DNA of 64,000 nt from contig NZ_JAMXQS010000004.1 of assembly GCF_024053505.1 (NCBI RefSeq), forward strand, positions 124,001 to 188,000, in the 5' to 3' direction. The notes under the pieces are model-generated. The model ran no database searches, was not told the DNA's origin, and was given only the letters and a program-made list of their open reading frames with translations. This stretch comes from Mesorhizobium liriopis. Its GTDB lineage: Bacteria > Pseudomonadota > Alphaproteobacteria > Rhizobiales > Rhizobiaceae. Positions 1 to 8,703 of this stretch are shown one piece after another (positions within the stretch are counted from its first letter, which is position 1; the number at the start of each line of letters is the position of its first letter). The position numbers were made by a program, and so were the translations under genes.

Positions 1-1038
1 GATCAGGTCGAAATCGTTGATCTTCTCCACGAACAGTTCGCGCGTGGGGAAGGCGATCAGCGACAATTCGTTGATCGGTGTGCCGTCCTGCTTCTCGGGC
101 GGGCGCAGGATGGTGAAGTGGACGAGATCCACCGAGGCATCGGATTTGAGCAGGTTGCGCCATGTGCGCTCGCCGGCATGCGGCTCGCCTGAGACCAGCA
201 GAACGCGCAGGTTCTCGCGGATGCCATCGACCAGCGCGATGGCGCGGTTGTTCATGTCGGTCAATTCGCCTTCGCCGCCGGGAATTGACAGCTCGACGAT
301 GTTGCGGCCCGCATTGGGGACGGTGATCTGCAGCGGCATGCGCTGGCCGATCGGTGCGCTCTGGACGGCGACCTGATCGCCGTTGACCGACACGCGCACA
401 TCGACCGTGCCCTGCTCACCGCCGGCGGCCACCACGCGGTAGCTCATGTCGAGAGGCTTTCCGACGATGCCGAAGCGCGGCGCTTCCTCGAAGTGGATGC
501 GGCGGTCGCGCTCGTTCTCCTCGCCGGTGATCAGCGCATGGATCGGCGCGCCGATACTGGGGTTGGCCGGCACGTCATGCACCTGGCCGTCGGTGATCAT
601 CAGCGCGCCGCCGACACGGCTTTCGGGCACATCGCGCAGCGCGCCGTCGAGCGCACCGAAGAGGCGCGTTTCGGTGCGCTCATCGGCTGCATCGCCCTTG
701 CCGGTCTCGACCACGCGCAGGTCGAATTGCGGGAAACGGGCGAACTTTTCGCGGACCTGCGCGAGCGTCTGGTCGGTCTGCGCGGTGCGTGGACCGATCT
801 CCTGGCTCTGGCTGCGATCCACCACGACCGCGACCACGCTTTTCAGCGCTTCGCGCTCTTCGTCGAGCAGAACCGGGTTGAGGAGTGCGCCGGCAATCGC
901 CACGAAGGCGACCGCGCGGATCAGCGCGCCACGCGTGCGGAAGAAGAGCCCGACGACTGCCAGAACCGCCATCAGCACGAAAGCAGCGATCAGCCAGGGC
1001 CAGCTCAGGAGCGGCTCGAAGGAGACGGACCAGTTCAT
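1..1038 (-). CDS. membrane protein of Bat-like operon, C-terminus cut by window edge
   Basis: About 346 residues are visible, read from an ATG at 1038 to the left edge with no stop, so the protein is longer. It opens with two likely membrane helices (about residues 10-30 and 38-55), then a soluble part with a von Willebrand-like strand ending in VVAVVVDRSQSQ and a later GGALMITDGQ. The end visible here (LLVSGEPHAGERTWRNL) resembles the glutamine-amidotransferase-like region of large periplasmic proteins that follow DUF4159 genes in Rhizobiales. Its start lies 1 bp past the stop of the upstream gene, so it belongs to the MoxR-DUF58-DUF4159 operon. The family assignment is from operon position and general pattern; the exact role is unknown. 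Confidence 0.75.
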   Translation of the reverse strand, partial: MNWSVSFEPLLSWPWLIAAFVLMAVLAVVGLFFRTRGALIRAVAFVAIAGALLNPVLLDEEREALKSVVAVVVDRSQSQEIGPRTAQTDQTLAQVREKFARFPQFDLRVVETGKGDAADERTETRLFGALDGALRDVPESRVGGALMITDGQVHDVPANPSIGAPIHALITGEENERDRRIHFEEAPRFGIVGKPLDMSYRVVAAGGEQGTVDVRVSVNGDQVAVQSAPIGQRMPLQITVPNAGRNIVELSIPGGEGELTDMNNRAIALVDGIRENLRVLLVSGEPHAGERTWRNLLKSDASVDLVHFTILRPPEKQDGTPINELSLIAFPTRELFVEKINDFDLI

Positions 1039-1039
1039 G

Positions 1040-3847
1040 CTACTGCCCCAGCCGTTCGAGAAGGGCCGGCACGTGGACCTGATCGGATTTGTAATTGCCT
1101 GTCAGCATATACATCACGATGTTGACGCCCGCACGAAGCGCATAAGTGCGCTGCATCGGGTCGTCCGGCACGGTCGGCAGCATCGGCGCGCCCGATGAGT
1201 CCACCGCCCAGGCACCGGCGAGGTCGTTGCCGGTGATCATGATCGGAGACACGCCGTCGCCCGTGCGGACCGGGCGGTTGTCGCTGTTCTGCGCTTCGGC
1301 CGAGGCCTCGATCCAGAGCGGGCTGCCCGAGTAGCGGCCGGGGAAGTCGTTCATGATGAAAAAGGACTTGGTCAGCACGTGGTCTTCCGGCACGGGCTCG
1401 AGCGCCGGCACGTTGAGTTCGGCGAGGATGTCGCGCAGGCGCTCGTTGGAGGGCGTGCCGCCGGCATCGAAGCCGCTCGCGAACTGGTCGCGCGTGTCGA
1501 AAAGCACGGTGCCGCCTTCGCGCATGTAGCTGTCCACACGGGCGATAGCCGCCGCATCCGGCATGGGCGCTCCCGCATCGACCGGCCAGTAGAGGATCGG
1601 GTAGAAGGCCAACTCGTCCTTGGCGATATCGACAGCTGCCGGTTCTGCAGGCTCCAATGCGGTCTTTTCGATCAGAAATTGCGTGAGCCCCTCGAGCCCG
1701 GCACGGCTGATCTCGTCCACGCGATTGTCGCCGGTGACGACATAGGCCAGCCGCGTCCTGGAAATCGCCGCCACGGCCTGCTCGTCGCCGGGACGCGTAT
1801 CCTGCGCGCGGGCGTCATGCGGTGCCGCCACGACGAAGGCGGCGAGAAGTGCAGCGGTAATTGCACCGGCCAATCGCGCGCGGGGCCTGCGCCGCATCAC
1901 GCCGCCCATCCAGAACATCACCAGCGTGTCGAGCACGAGAAGAACGAGGGCTGCGAGCATGAAGGGAGCCTTCAAGGGGGTCGATCCGTCGAGTTCGTAG
2001 GCGATCTCGCTGGTGGGCACGGGTGGCGTCGGCTTCACGATGGGCGCGAAGCTCGCTTCCGCCGGCAGAAGGTTGTGCGCGACAACGCCTTCCTCGCCGC
2101 CGTAAAGGCCGGGCGGGTTTTCGATTGAAACGGCCGTCGCGCCCGCCGCGAGCGGGCGTGCGTCCGGGCCCGGCGGCACGAGGGCGCCGTTGGCTGCGAT
2201 CATCTGGAAAGGGCGAAGGCTCGGCGCCTGCTCACCCGCCGCGGCGGTCGCCGTGCCCTGATTGCGCGAAAGCTGGACGATGCGGCGAAGCATTTCCACG
2301 AAGGAGCCGGAGATCGGCAGGTTCGACCATGTGGCTTCCGGCGTGATGTGGAACAGCGCCACCGTGCCGCGACCGCGCTGCGCGCCGGTGACGAGCGGCG
2401 TGCCGTCCGTGAGGCTTGCCCAGGTGCGCTCGGCGATGTCGGTGCCCGGCTCGGCCAGGATCTGGCGCGACACGTTCACGTCACGCGGCGCCGGCAGGCC
2501 AGCGAAGGGGCCGGTCGCAGGGTAGGGCGCGATGGCTTGTGGTTCGGTCCAGGATAGCGAGCCGCCGAGCGAGCGTTCACCGACGCGCAGGCGCACAGGC
2601 AGAAGCTCCTCGTCATTGCCGGCGGCAGCAAGGCGCGAGCCCGCGAAACGCACCAGCGTGCCGCCGCCCTGCACCCATTCGACCAGTTGCTGGCGCGCGG
2701 GCTCGGGGATCGTGCCGACATCGGCCATCACGATCATCGCAGGCTTGCGCTCGAGCAGTTGCGGAATGGCCTGCGCCAGATCGGTCGTCTGCGGCTCCAC
2801 CAGATCGGCGAACGGCTCCAGCGCGCGGCGGATATAGTAGAGCGGCGAGAGCAGAGGCTGCGCCTGATCGGCCTCGGACTGGCTGATCAGCCCGATACGG
2901 CGGCGCTTGTCGTTTTCATCGAGCACGCGCACACCGGCCGCCTGATCCTGTCCATCGATGCGCAGCGAGGCGAAGTCGTTGCGCAGTTCGAACGGAACCT
3001 GCAGCACCCCGGTGCCATTGGCTTCCCCGGCCGCAAAGGAAATCGTCGCATCGCCGATCCGCCGGCCGCGCTCATCGAAGGCACCGACCACCGACCGGCG
3101 CGGGGCCGGGTCGCCCGGCGCGCGGATCGCGGTGAGATGCAGGCCGTCCACCTCGTTTTGCGCGCCGGTGAGGCCGAGCGGCGCGAAGCGGTCGGGGGCT
3201 GCCCAGACGAGGCGGCCAGCTTTTTCGTCGAGGAGGGCGTTGAAAGCGGTCTGGTCGGCGGGTGTCGCGAGGCCATCGGTCAGAAGTGCGACCGACGCAC
3301 CGCCACCTGCCGGCAAGACTTCATTGACGCGCGTATAAGTGCCGGCACGATCCACCGGCACGGGGCGCGGTTCGGCGGCGTTCAGGCGCTCGAGCGCGGC
3401 TTCCGGGTCGAATGGGCCAATCTCGGTGTTCGGCTTTTCGGCAGTGAAGGCGAGGATCACCGGCGTATCGCTGTCGCTCGCGTCGCGGATCAGGCGTTCG
3501 GCGGTGGCCTTGCGGCGGTTCCAGTCGGGAGCGGACGCCCAGCCATTGTCGATCACGAGCGCCAGTGTCGTGCCGCCCGCCGCCACGCGCTCACGCGGGT
3601 TCCAGACCGGTTCGGCCAGCGCCATGATGACGAGGGCGGCCAGAAGCAGACGCAGAAGTGTCAGCCACCATGGGCTCTGCTGCGGCGTTTCCTCACGCTT
3701 CAGGACGCGAGCCAGCACTTTCAACGGCGGAAACACTTCCGTCTGCGGCTTGGGTGGCGTCAGGCGCAGCAACCACCAGATCACCGGAAGCGCCAAGAGC
3801 CCGAACAGAACCGGCGTGAAGCCGAAGGAAAGCGGCAGGAAACTCAT
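1040..3847 (-). CDS. DUF4159 domain protein with BatA-type N-terminus
   Basis: 935 residues. The N-terminus has the two-helix BatA-like membrane anchor (about residues 5-80, containing PVIWWLLRLTPPKPQ). A VWA-like domain follows (LALVIDNGWAS; SVALLTDGLATP). A central part resembles a class I amidotransferase fold, a second membrane segment lies near 640-695, and the C-terminal about 200 residues (FYPILYWPVDAG, EGGTVLFDTRDQ, FPGRYSGSPLWIE) match DUF4159. It overlaps the DUF58 gene by 4 bp and abuts the next membrane protein, which implies translational coupling. Related operons are linked to aerotolerance and envelope stress (Bat) in other bacteria. The function in this organism is inference. 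Confidence 0.88.
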   Translation of the reverse strand: MSFLPLSFGFTPVLFGLLALPVIWWLLRLTPPKPQTEVFPPLKVLARVLKREETPQQSPWWLTLLRLLLAALVIMALAEPVWNPRERVAAGGTTLALVIDNGWASAPDWNRRKATAERLIRDASDSDTPVILAFTAEKPNTEIGPFDPEAALERLNAAEPRPVPVDRAGTYTRVNEVLPAGGGASVALLTDGLATPADQTAFNALLDEKAGRLVWAAPDRFAPLGLTGAQNEVDGLHLTAIRAPGDPAPRRSVVGAFDERGRRIGDATISFAAGEANGTGVLQVPFELRNDFASLRIDGQDQAAGVRVLDENDKRRRIGLISQSEADQAQPLLSPLYYIRRALEPFADLVEPQTTDLAQAIPQLLERKPAMIVMADVGTIPEPARQQLVEWVQGGGTLVRFAGSRLAAAGNDEELLPVRLRVGERSLGGSLSWTEPQAIAPYPATGPFAGLPAPRDVNVSRQILAEPGTDIAERTWASLTDGTPLVTGAQRGRGTVALFHITPEATWSNLPISGSFVEMLRRIVQLSRNQGTATAAAGEQAPSLRPFQMIAANGALVPPGPDARPLAAGATAVSIENPPGLYGGEEGVVAHNLLPAEASFAPIVKPTPPVPTSEIAYELDGSTPLKAPFMLAALVLLVLDTLVMFWMGGVMRRRPRARLAGAITAALLAAFVVAAPHDARAQDTRPGDEQAVAAISRTRLAYVVTGDNRVDEISRAGLEGLTQFLIEKTALEPAEPAAVDIAKDELAFYPILYWPVDAGAPMPDAAAIARVDSYMREGGTVLFDTRDQFASGFDAGGTPSNERLRDILAELNVPALEPVPEDHVLTKSFFIMNDFPGRYSGSPLWIEASAEAQNSDNRPVRTGDGVSPIMITGNDLAGAWAVDSSGAPMLPTVPDDPMQRTYALRAGVNIVMYMLTGNYKSDQVHVPALLERLGQ

Positions 3848-4749
3848 GTGCGGGGCCCTCCGCCGCCGCTCATCGCGAAATGAACCGACACCAGCGCTTC
3901 GGACGCGAGCCGGTCGGTGTGGTTGACCGTATAGCTCCAGCCCAGCCGCTTGGCGTGCCGCACAAGTTCCTCGCGGCGGGCGCGGTAAAGCGCGCGATAC
4001 TCATCGGCGAGGCCTTCGGCGCGGCCTGCCGTCAGCTTCTCGCCCGTTTCAGGATCGCGAAACTCGGTGCGGCCGGAATAGGGAAAGCTTTCCTCGGCGG
4101 GGTCGGCGACCTCGATCAGATGCGCGCGCGCGCCGCGTTTCGCGAGCACATCGAGCCATTCCACCGTCTCCTCGACCGGGTCGAGGAAGTCGCTGACCAC
4201 GATCACATCGGAAAAGCGGCGGACATTGCCGAAGTCGGGCCTTGCAGGCAGCGTTGGCGCATGTGCCAGCCGCGCCGCCAGCCGTTCCGCACCGTTGCGC
4301 GCCGAAGACGGGTCGGTCAGGCCCGGCCAGGCGATGCGCTCGCCGGAGCGGGACAGAAGTTCGGCCAGGGCGAGGGCGAGCACCAGAGCACGCGACTCCT
4401 TGGAAACGGTGGCGCCCTTCGACTTGAAGAGCATCGAGGGCGAAGGGTCCGCCCAGATCCAAACAGTATGCGCCGCTTCCCATTCGCGGTCGCGCACATA
4501 AGTGTGGTCGTCGCGCGCGGATCGCCGCCAATCGATGCGGGTGGTGGCATCGCCTTCCACGAAGGGGCGGAACTGCCAGAAATTCTCGCCGATGCCGCGC
4601 CGGCGGCGTCCATGCCAGCCGGAGATGACGGTGGCGACCACGCGCCGCGCTTCGACCAAGAGGTCGGGCACGAGTGCCGCACGGGTGCGGGCGCGCGACA
4701 GCGCATCCGAGGGAAGCGTGGAGGCAACCGCTTCGCCGATTTGCGGCAT
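3844..4749 (-). CDS. DUF58 domain protein
   Basis: 301 residues, the usual length for stand-alone DUF58 proteins. The family hallmark is visible at about residues 42-80: GWHGRRRRGIGENFWQFRPF followed by EGDATTRIDWRRSARDD. A VWA-type metal site of the form DPSPSM sits near residue 105. No membrane segment is obvious, so it is probably cytosolic or peripheral. The start overlaps the MoxR stop by 1 bp and the stop overlaps the DUF4159 start by 4 bp, the standard MoxR-DUF58 arrangement in which the AAA+ ATPase is thought to act on the VWA partner. The identity of the family is clear; the substrate is unknown. Confidence 0.9.
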   Translation of the reverse strand: MPQIGEAVASTLPSDALSRARTRAALVPDLLVEARRVVATVISGWHGRRRRGIGENFWQFRPFVEGDATTRIDWRRSARDDHTYVRDREWEAAHTVWIWADPSPSMLFKSKGATVSKESRALVLALALAELLSRSGERIAWPGLTDPSSARNGAERLAARLAHAPTLPARPDFGNVRRFSDVIVVSDFLDPVEETVEWLDVLAKRGARAHLIEVADPAEESFPYSGRTEFRDPETGEKLTAGRAEGLADEYRALYRARREELVRHAKRLGWSYTVNHTDRLASEALVSVHFAMSGGGGPRT

Positions 4750-5753
4750 CAGATCGCCTTTGCCAGCCGCGCCACCACGTCGCGCACGCTCATGCCCTCG
4801 GCCCGCGCGGCGAAGGAGAGCGCCATGCGGTGCTGGAGCACGGGCTCGGCCAGTGCGCGGACATCGTCGATCGAAGGAGCAAGGCGTCCGTCATAGAGAG
4901 CACGGGCGCGGGCGCAGAGGGTCAAGGCCTGCGAAGCGCGGGGCCCTGGGCCCCAGGCGACGTGCCGGTCGGTTTCCGCATCGCCGCTTCCGGGACGGGC
5001 CGAGCGCACAAGTTTGAGGATTGCATCCACCACCGATTCCGGTACGGGCATGCGGCGGATCAGATGCTGGATTTCCTGGAGCCGCGCCCCGCTCAGCACA
5101 TTCCCGGCCACCGCGTCATGCGTGCCGGTCGTTTCGATCAGGATGCGGCGCTCGGCTTCGAGTTCCGGGTAATGAATGTCGATCTGCATCAGGAAGCGGT
5201 CGAGCTGGGCTTCCGGCAGCGGATAGGTGCCTTCCTGCTCGAGCGGGTTCTGGGTCGCGAGAACGTGGAAGGGGCCGGGAAGGTCATGGCGCTGGCCGGC
5301 GACCGTGACATGGTATTCCTGCATGGATTGCAGAAGTGCCGACTGGGTGCGGGGAGAGGCGCGGTTGATCTCATCGGCCATCAGAAGCTGGGCGAAGATC
5401 GGGCCCGGAATGAAGCGGAAGCCGCGCTTGCCGGTCTCGTCCTGCTCCATCACCTCCGAGCCGATGATGTCGGAGGGCATCAGGTCCGGCGTGAACTGGA
5501 TACGGCTCGCATTGAGGCCGAGAACGGTGCCGAGCGTGTCGACCAGTTTGGTTTTCGCCAAACCCGGCACGCCGACGAGAAGCGCGTGGCCGCCTGCGAG
5601 CACCGCGACCAGCGTCCGTTCCACCACGCTTTCCTGCCCGAAGATCACGCGGCCCACGCCCTCGCGCACCTTGCCGATGTCGCCGAGCGCCTTTTCAGCC
5701 TGCGCCACCATCTCTTCGGGCGACAGCGAGGCTTCCTTGATTGCGATGCTCAT
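4749..5753 (-). CDS. MoxR family AAA+ ATPase
   Basis: 334 residues from the ATG at 5753, which has GAGGAC about 8 bp upstream; a longer frame extends upstream but has no family similarity. Walker A is GVPGLAKTK (residues 61-69) and Walker B is LLMADEINRA (about 120-130), with a sensor stretch ATQNPLEQEGTYPLPEAQLD typical of MoxR. MoxR ATPases act as chaperone-like factors that mature or insert metal-dependent VWA proteins. It is the promoter-proximal gene of a four-gene minus-strand operon with DUF58, DUF4159 and another membrane protein. It is divergent from the DUF1285 gene across 140 bp that should hold both promoters. Confidence 0.93.
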   Translation of the reverse strand: MSIAIKEASLSPEEMVAQAEKALGDIGKVREGVGRVIFGQESVVERTLVAVLAGGHALLVGVPGLAKTKLVDTLGTVLGLNASRIQFTPDLMPSDIIGSEVMEQDETGKRGFRFIPGPIFAQLLMADEINRASPRTQSALLQSMQEYHVTVAGQRHDLPGPFHVLATQNPLEQEGTYPLPEAQLDRFLMQIDIHYPELEAERRILIETTGTHDAVAGNVLSGARLQEIQHLIRRMPVPESVVDAILKLVRSARPGSGDAETDRHVAWGPGPRASQALTLCARARALYDGRLAPSIDDVRALAEPVLQHRMALSFAARAEGMSVRDVVARLAKAI

Positions 5754-5893
5754 GAGCGGAACGTCCTCGAAATTTGGGCCTTGTGGCCGGGGCGGGAGTG
5801 GAGCAGCAAGAAGCTCCAGGCGTTGGAGGATCGATGGAAGCCGAGGGTAAATGAGGCCATGAGGCTGACAATCCCACAGACAGTGACTATTTC

Positions 5894-6529
5894 GTGACCA
5901 TGCCGGACACCTCACCGCCCTCTCAACAAAGCTTGACCGAAGCCCGCGACACGGGTGGCCTCGAAGCCCTTGTGGCGCGCGCCAGCCGCGCGGGCAAGGG
6001 CGCGGCCCCCGTCGAGAAATGGAACCCGCCCTTTTGCGGCGATCTCGACATGGAGATCAAGGCCGACGGCACATGGTTCTATCTCGGCACGCCCATCGGC
6101 CGCCCTGCGCTCGTGCAACTGTTTTCCTCGGTTCTGCGCAAGGACGAGGACGGCAAGACCTATCTGGTGACGCCTGTCGAGAAGGTCGGCATCTGCGTCG
6201 CCGACGCGCCGTTTCTGGCGGTCGAGATGGATGCGAGCGGGGAGGGCGAAACCCGCAAGCTGACCTTTCGCACCAATGTGGGCGATGTGGTGGAGGCCGG
6301 ACCGGAGCATCCCTTGCGCTTCGTGGACGAGCCCGAGACCGGGGGGCTCAAGCCTTACCTTCATGTTCGCGGACGGCTTGAAGCGCTTCTGTCACGTGCG
6401 GTGATGTATCAGTTGGTCGAAGTGGGCGAAGACATCGAGATCGATGGGCAAGCCATGTTCGCGCTGCGCTCGAACGGTGTCGTTTTCCCGATCATGCCCG
6501 CCTCGGACCTCGCGCGGCTGAGCGCCTGA
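5894..6529 (+). CDS. DUF1285 domain protein
   Basis: 211 residues from a GTG at 5894; an ATG two codons later is an equally good start. The core after about residue 40 (VEKWNPPFCGDLDMEI, DGTWFYLGTPIGRPALV, YLVTPVEKVGICVADAPF) is the DUF1285 family, soluble and of unknown biochemical role. Its stop is immediately followed by the GTG of the CoA pyrophosphatase gene, which in turn overlaps the CCA-adding enzyme, so the three form one transcription unit. The order DUF1285-Nudix-cca is common in Rhizobiales, which supports the call but not a function. Confidence 0.88.
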   Translation: MTMPDTSPPSQQSLTEARDTGGLEALVARASRAGKGAAPVEKWNPPFCGDLDMEIKADGTWFYLGTPIGRPALVQLFSSVLRKDEDGKTYLVTPVEKVGICVADAPFLAVEMDASGEGETRKLTFRTNVGDVVEAGPEHPLRFVDEPETGGLKPYLHVRGRLEALLSRAVMYQLVEVGEDIEIDGQAMFALRSNGVVFPIMPASDLARLSA

Positions 6530-7168
6530 GTGGACGCCCCGGTTTTGCAGAACTTTTCGGCCGCCGATTTCCGTGCGCGGGGACGTGCGCATGTGATCAG
6601 CCAAACCGACGAGCCGAACCATTGGGGCGATCACCGCTGGAATCCCGGAGCCGAAGCCCTGTTTCCGACCGACGATCTGCGTGAGGCGGCCGTTCTTATC
6701 GCGGTTGTCGATCGCGGGCCGCAGTCGAGCCTGATCCTCACCAAGCGTACCGAGACCTTGCGCGACCACTCGGGACAGATCGCCTTGCCGGGCGGACGGA
6801 TCGATCCGGGGGACGGTTCACCGGAAGCGGCTGCGTTGCGCGAGGCGCAGGAGGAAGTGGGCTTGGCTCCATCGCGCGTGGAAGTGGTCGGCCGCCTGCC
6901 GGATTACGTGTCCGGATCGGGTTACCGCATCGCGCCCGTGCTGGGCATCGTGCGCCCGCCTGTCGAACTCGTTCTCAACCCGACGGAAGTGGAGGCCGCC
7001 TTCGAGGTGCCGCTTTCGTTTCTGATGAGCCCCGCAAATCACAAGGTCGAAAGCCGCATCTGGAAGGAGCGCGAGCGTCTCTTCTATGTGATGCATTTCG
7101 AGGAACGGCGGATATGGGGCATCACCGCCGGCATTCTGCGCATGCTCTACGAAAGGCTTTACGCTTGA
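6530..7168 (+). CDS. CoA pyrophosphatase (Nudix hydrolase)
   Basis: 212 residues from a GTG directly after the previous stop. The Nudix box is complete: GGRIDPGDGS followed by AALREAQEEVGL at about residues 88-112, giving the G-x5-E-x7-REUxEExGU pattern. The upstream LTKRTETLRDHSGQIALPGG matches the NuBaCoA-type motif of CoA pyrophosphatases (NudL-like), which cleave CoA or acyl-CoA to phosphopantetheine and 3',5'-ADP. The stop overlaps the TTG start of the CCA-adding enzyme (TTGA). Substrate assignment rests on the family motif, not on direct evidence. Confidence 0.9.
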   Translation: MDAPVLQNFSAADFRARGRAHVISQTDEPNHWGDHRWNPGAEALFPTDDLREAAVLIAVVDRGPQSSLILTKRTETLRDHSGQIALPGGRIDPGDGSPEAAALREAQEEVGLAPSRVEVVGRLPDYVSGSGYRIAPVLGIVRPPVELVLNPTEVEAAFEVPLSFLMSPANHKVESRIWKERERLFYVMHFEERRIWGITAGILRMLYERLYA

Positions 7169-8424
7169 CGAGGATCGACCCTTCCCACGCGCCGTGGCTC
7201 GCGGACGAGGGCCTGCAAAAGCTGCTTGCGGTCTTGAGCGCCGACGGCGAGGAGGCGCGCGTGGCTGGTGGCGCCGTGCGTAACGCGCTTTTGGGTGAGC
7301 CGATCTCCGATATCGACATTGCCACCACCAACCTACCCGAGGAAACGGTGCGCCGCGCGAAGGCATCGGGCTTCAAGCCGGTGCCGACGGGCTTCGACCA
7401 CGGCACGGTGACGGTGGTGGTGGACGGCCGGCCGTTCGAAGTCACGACATTGCGGGCCGATGTGGAAACCGATGGGCGCCATGCGGTGGTGCACTTCGGG
7501 CGCGACTGGCAGACGGACGCCGACCGGCGCGATCTTACGATCAACGCGCTCTACTGCGATGCCGAGGGCGAGGTGCTCGATCTTGTCGGCGGGCTGGCCG
7601 ACATCGAAACGCGCACCATCCGCTTCATTGGCGATCCGGAAACGCGCATCCGCGAGGATGCGCTGCGCATCCTGCGCTTCTTTCGTTTCTTCGCCTCATA
7701 CGGCAAGGGTCGGCCCGACGCCGAAGGCCTGAAGGCCTGCGCGCGGCTGAAGGAGCTGGTCGATACGCTTTCCGCCGAGCGCGTTTGGAGCGAGTTGCGC
7801 AAATTGCTGGGCGCGTCCGACCCCTCGCGCGCCATGCTCTGGATGCGCCAATCCGGCGTTCTTTCACGCGTGCTGCCCGAAAGCGCGAAATGGGGCATCG
7901 ACGCGATTCACGGGCTGGTCGCGGCCGAGCAGGCGTTGGGATGGACGCCGGACGCGCTTCTGCGGCTTGAGAGCATCGTGCCGCCCGATGCCGCACGGAT
8001 GGAAGGGCTCGCAGGGCGTCTGAAGCTTTCGAAGGCAGAAACCGCGCGACTACGCAATTGGGCGATGGCAGAGCCCGTTTCCCCCAGCTTGGCCGATCTT
8101 TCCTTGCGCCAGCGCATTTATCGTGGCGACAGGCAGGGCATTCTCGACCGGCTTCATCTCACCATTGCAAGCTTGCGACAGCAGGCCGAGAATGATGGGG
8201 CGAAGCTTCCAGATCTCGCGGCGCTCACGCGCCTCGAAGCCATCGCGCGCGACTGGCCCCTGCCGCGCTTTCCCATCGGCGGCAGGGACCTTTCCCACGT
8301 CGGATACGAAGCCGGGCCAAAACTCGGCAAGGAGCTGGCCCGGCTGGAAGAAGAGTGGATGGCGTCAGGCTTTGCGCTCAGCGTCGAGGCCCTGCTCGAC
8401 CGTGCCAAGCCTGTCGAAGACTAA
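7165..8424 (+). CDS. cca: CCA tRNA nucleotidyltransferase
   Basis: 419 residues from a TTG at 7165 that overlaps the preceding stop; frame signal upstream is only the shadow of the Nudix gene. It shows class II nucleotidyltransferase motifs: GGAVRNALLG (35-44), the metal-binding DIDIA (about 49-53), RRDLTINALY, and the EDALRILRFFRF flexible-loop and nucleotide-recognition region. It adds or repairs the 3' CCA of tRNAs. The C-terminal half is the helical tRNA-binding part. There is no HD domain, as is usual for the shorter alphaproteobacterial enzymes. The stop overlaps the convergent DUF1059 gene by 4 bp. Confidence 0.94.
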   Translation: MTRIDPSHAPWLADEGLQKLLAVLSADGEEARVAGGAVRNALLGEPISDIDIATTNLPEETVRRAKASGFKPVPTGFDHGTVTVVVDGRPFEVTTLRADVETDGRHAVVHFGRDWQTDADRRDLTINALYCDAEGEVLDLVGGLADIETRTIRFIGDPETRIREDALRILRFFRFFASYGKGRPDAEGLKACARLKELVDTLSAERVWSELRKLLGASDPSRAMLWMRQSGVLSRVLPESAKWGIDAIHGLVAAEQALGWTPDALLRLESIVPPDAARMEGLAGRLKLSKAETARLRNWAMAEPVSPSLADLSLRQRIYRGDRQGILDRLHLTIASLRQQAENDGAKLPDLAALTRLEAIARDWPLPRFPIGGRDLSHVGYEAGPKLGKELARLEEEWMASGFALSVEALLDRAKPVED

Positions 8425-8603
8425 GCCTGTTCTTCGACACGCTCGATCCGTGAACGAATGGCCTCGATCGTGCTCTCATGCACTTCGCTGCCATGGGTCT
8501 GACGAAGATGCTCGGCCGCCTTGCGGATAACCTCCGCCTCGTCTTCATGCCGCGCATGCCAATCGCAGCCCGGCACAAGTGAACCGCACTGAAATTCCTT
8601 CAT
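8421..8603 (-). CDS. small DUF1059 domain protein
   Basis: 60 residues from the ATG at 8603, preceded by a strong GAGGAGGATC ribosome site; an in-frame upstream ATG has no such site. The protein begins MKEFQCGSLVPGCDWHARHE, matching DUF1059 with its Cys-Gly, PGCDW and following His residues. It ends in a charged helix (IEAIRSRIERVEEQA). The function of the family is unknown; the paired Cys and His residues suggest a small metal-binding or redox-sensitive fold, which is inference. It is convergent with cca and shares the last 4 bp with it. Confidence 0.85.
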   Translation of the reverse strand: MKEFQCGSLVPGCDWHARHEDEAEVIRKAAEHLRQTHGSEVHESTIEAIRSRIERVEEQA

Positions 8604-8703
8604 GACGATCCTCCTCATCGTTAACCGTGATGGAAACACGGTAAGGCTGGAACGCCAACGGTCCGCAACGGGTTGCGGGCCGTAAACTGAATTGAGTGTT
8701 GGT

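Noticed and set aside
2687-3883. Open frame on the plus strand opposite the DUF4159 gene
   Set aside because: Antisense shadow with biased Arg/His/Gln content and no ribosome site.
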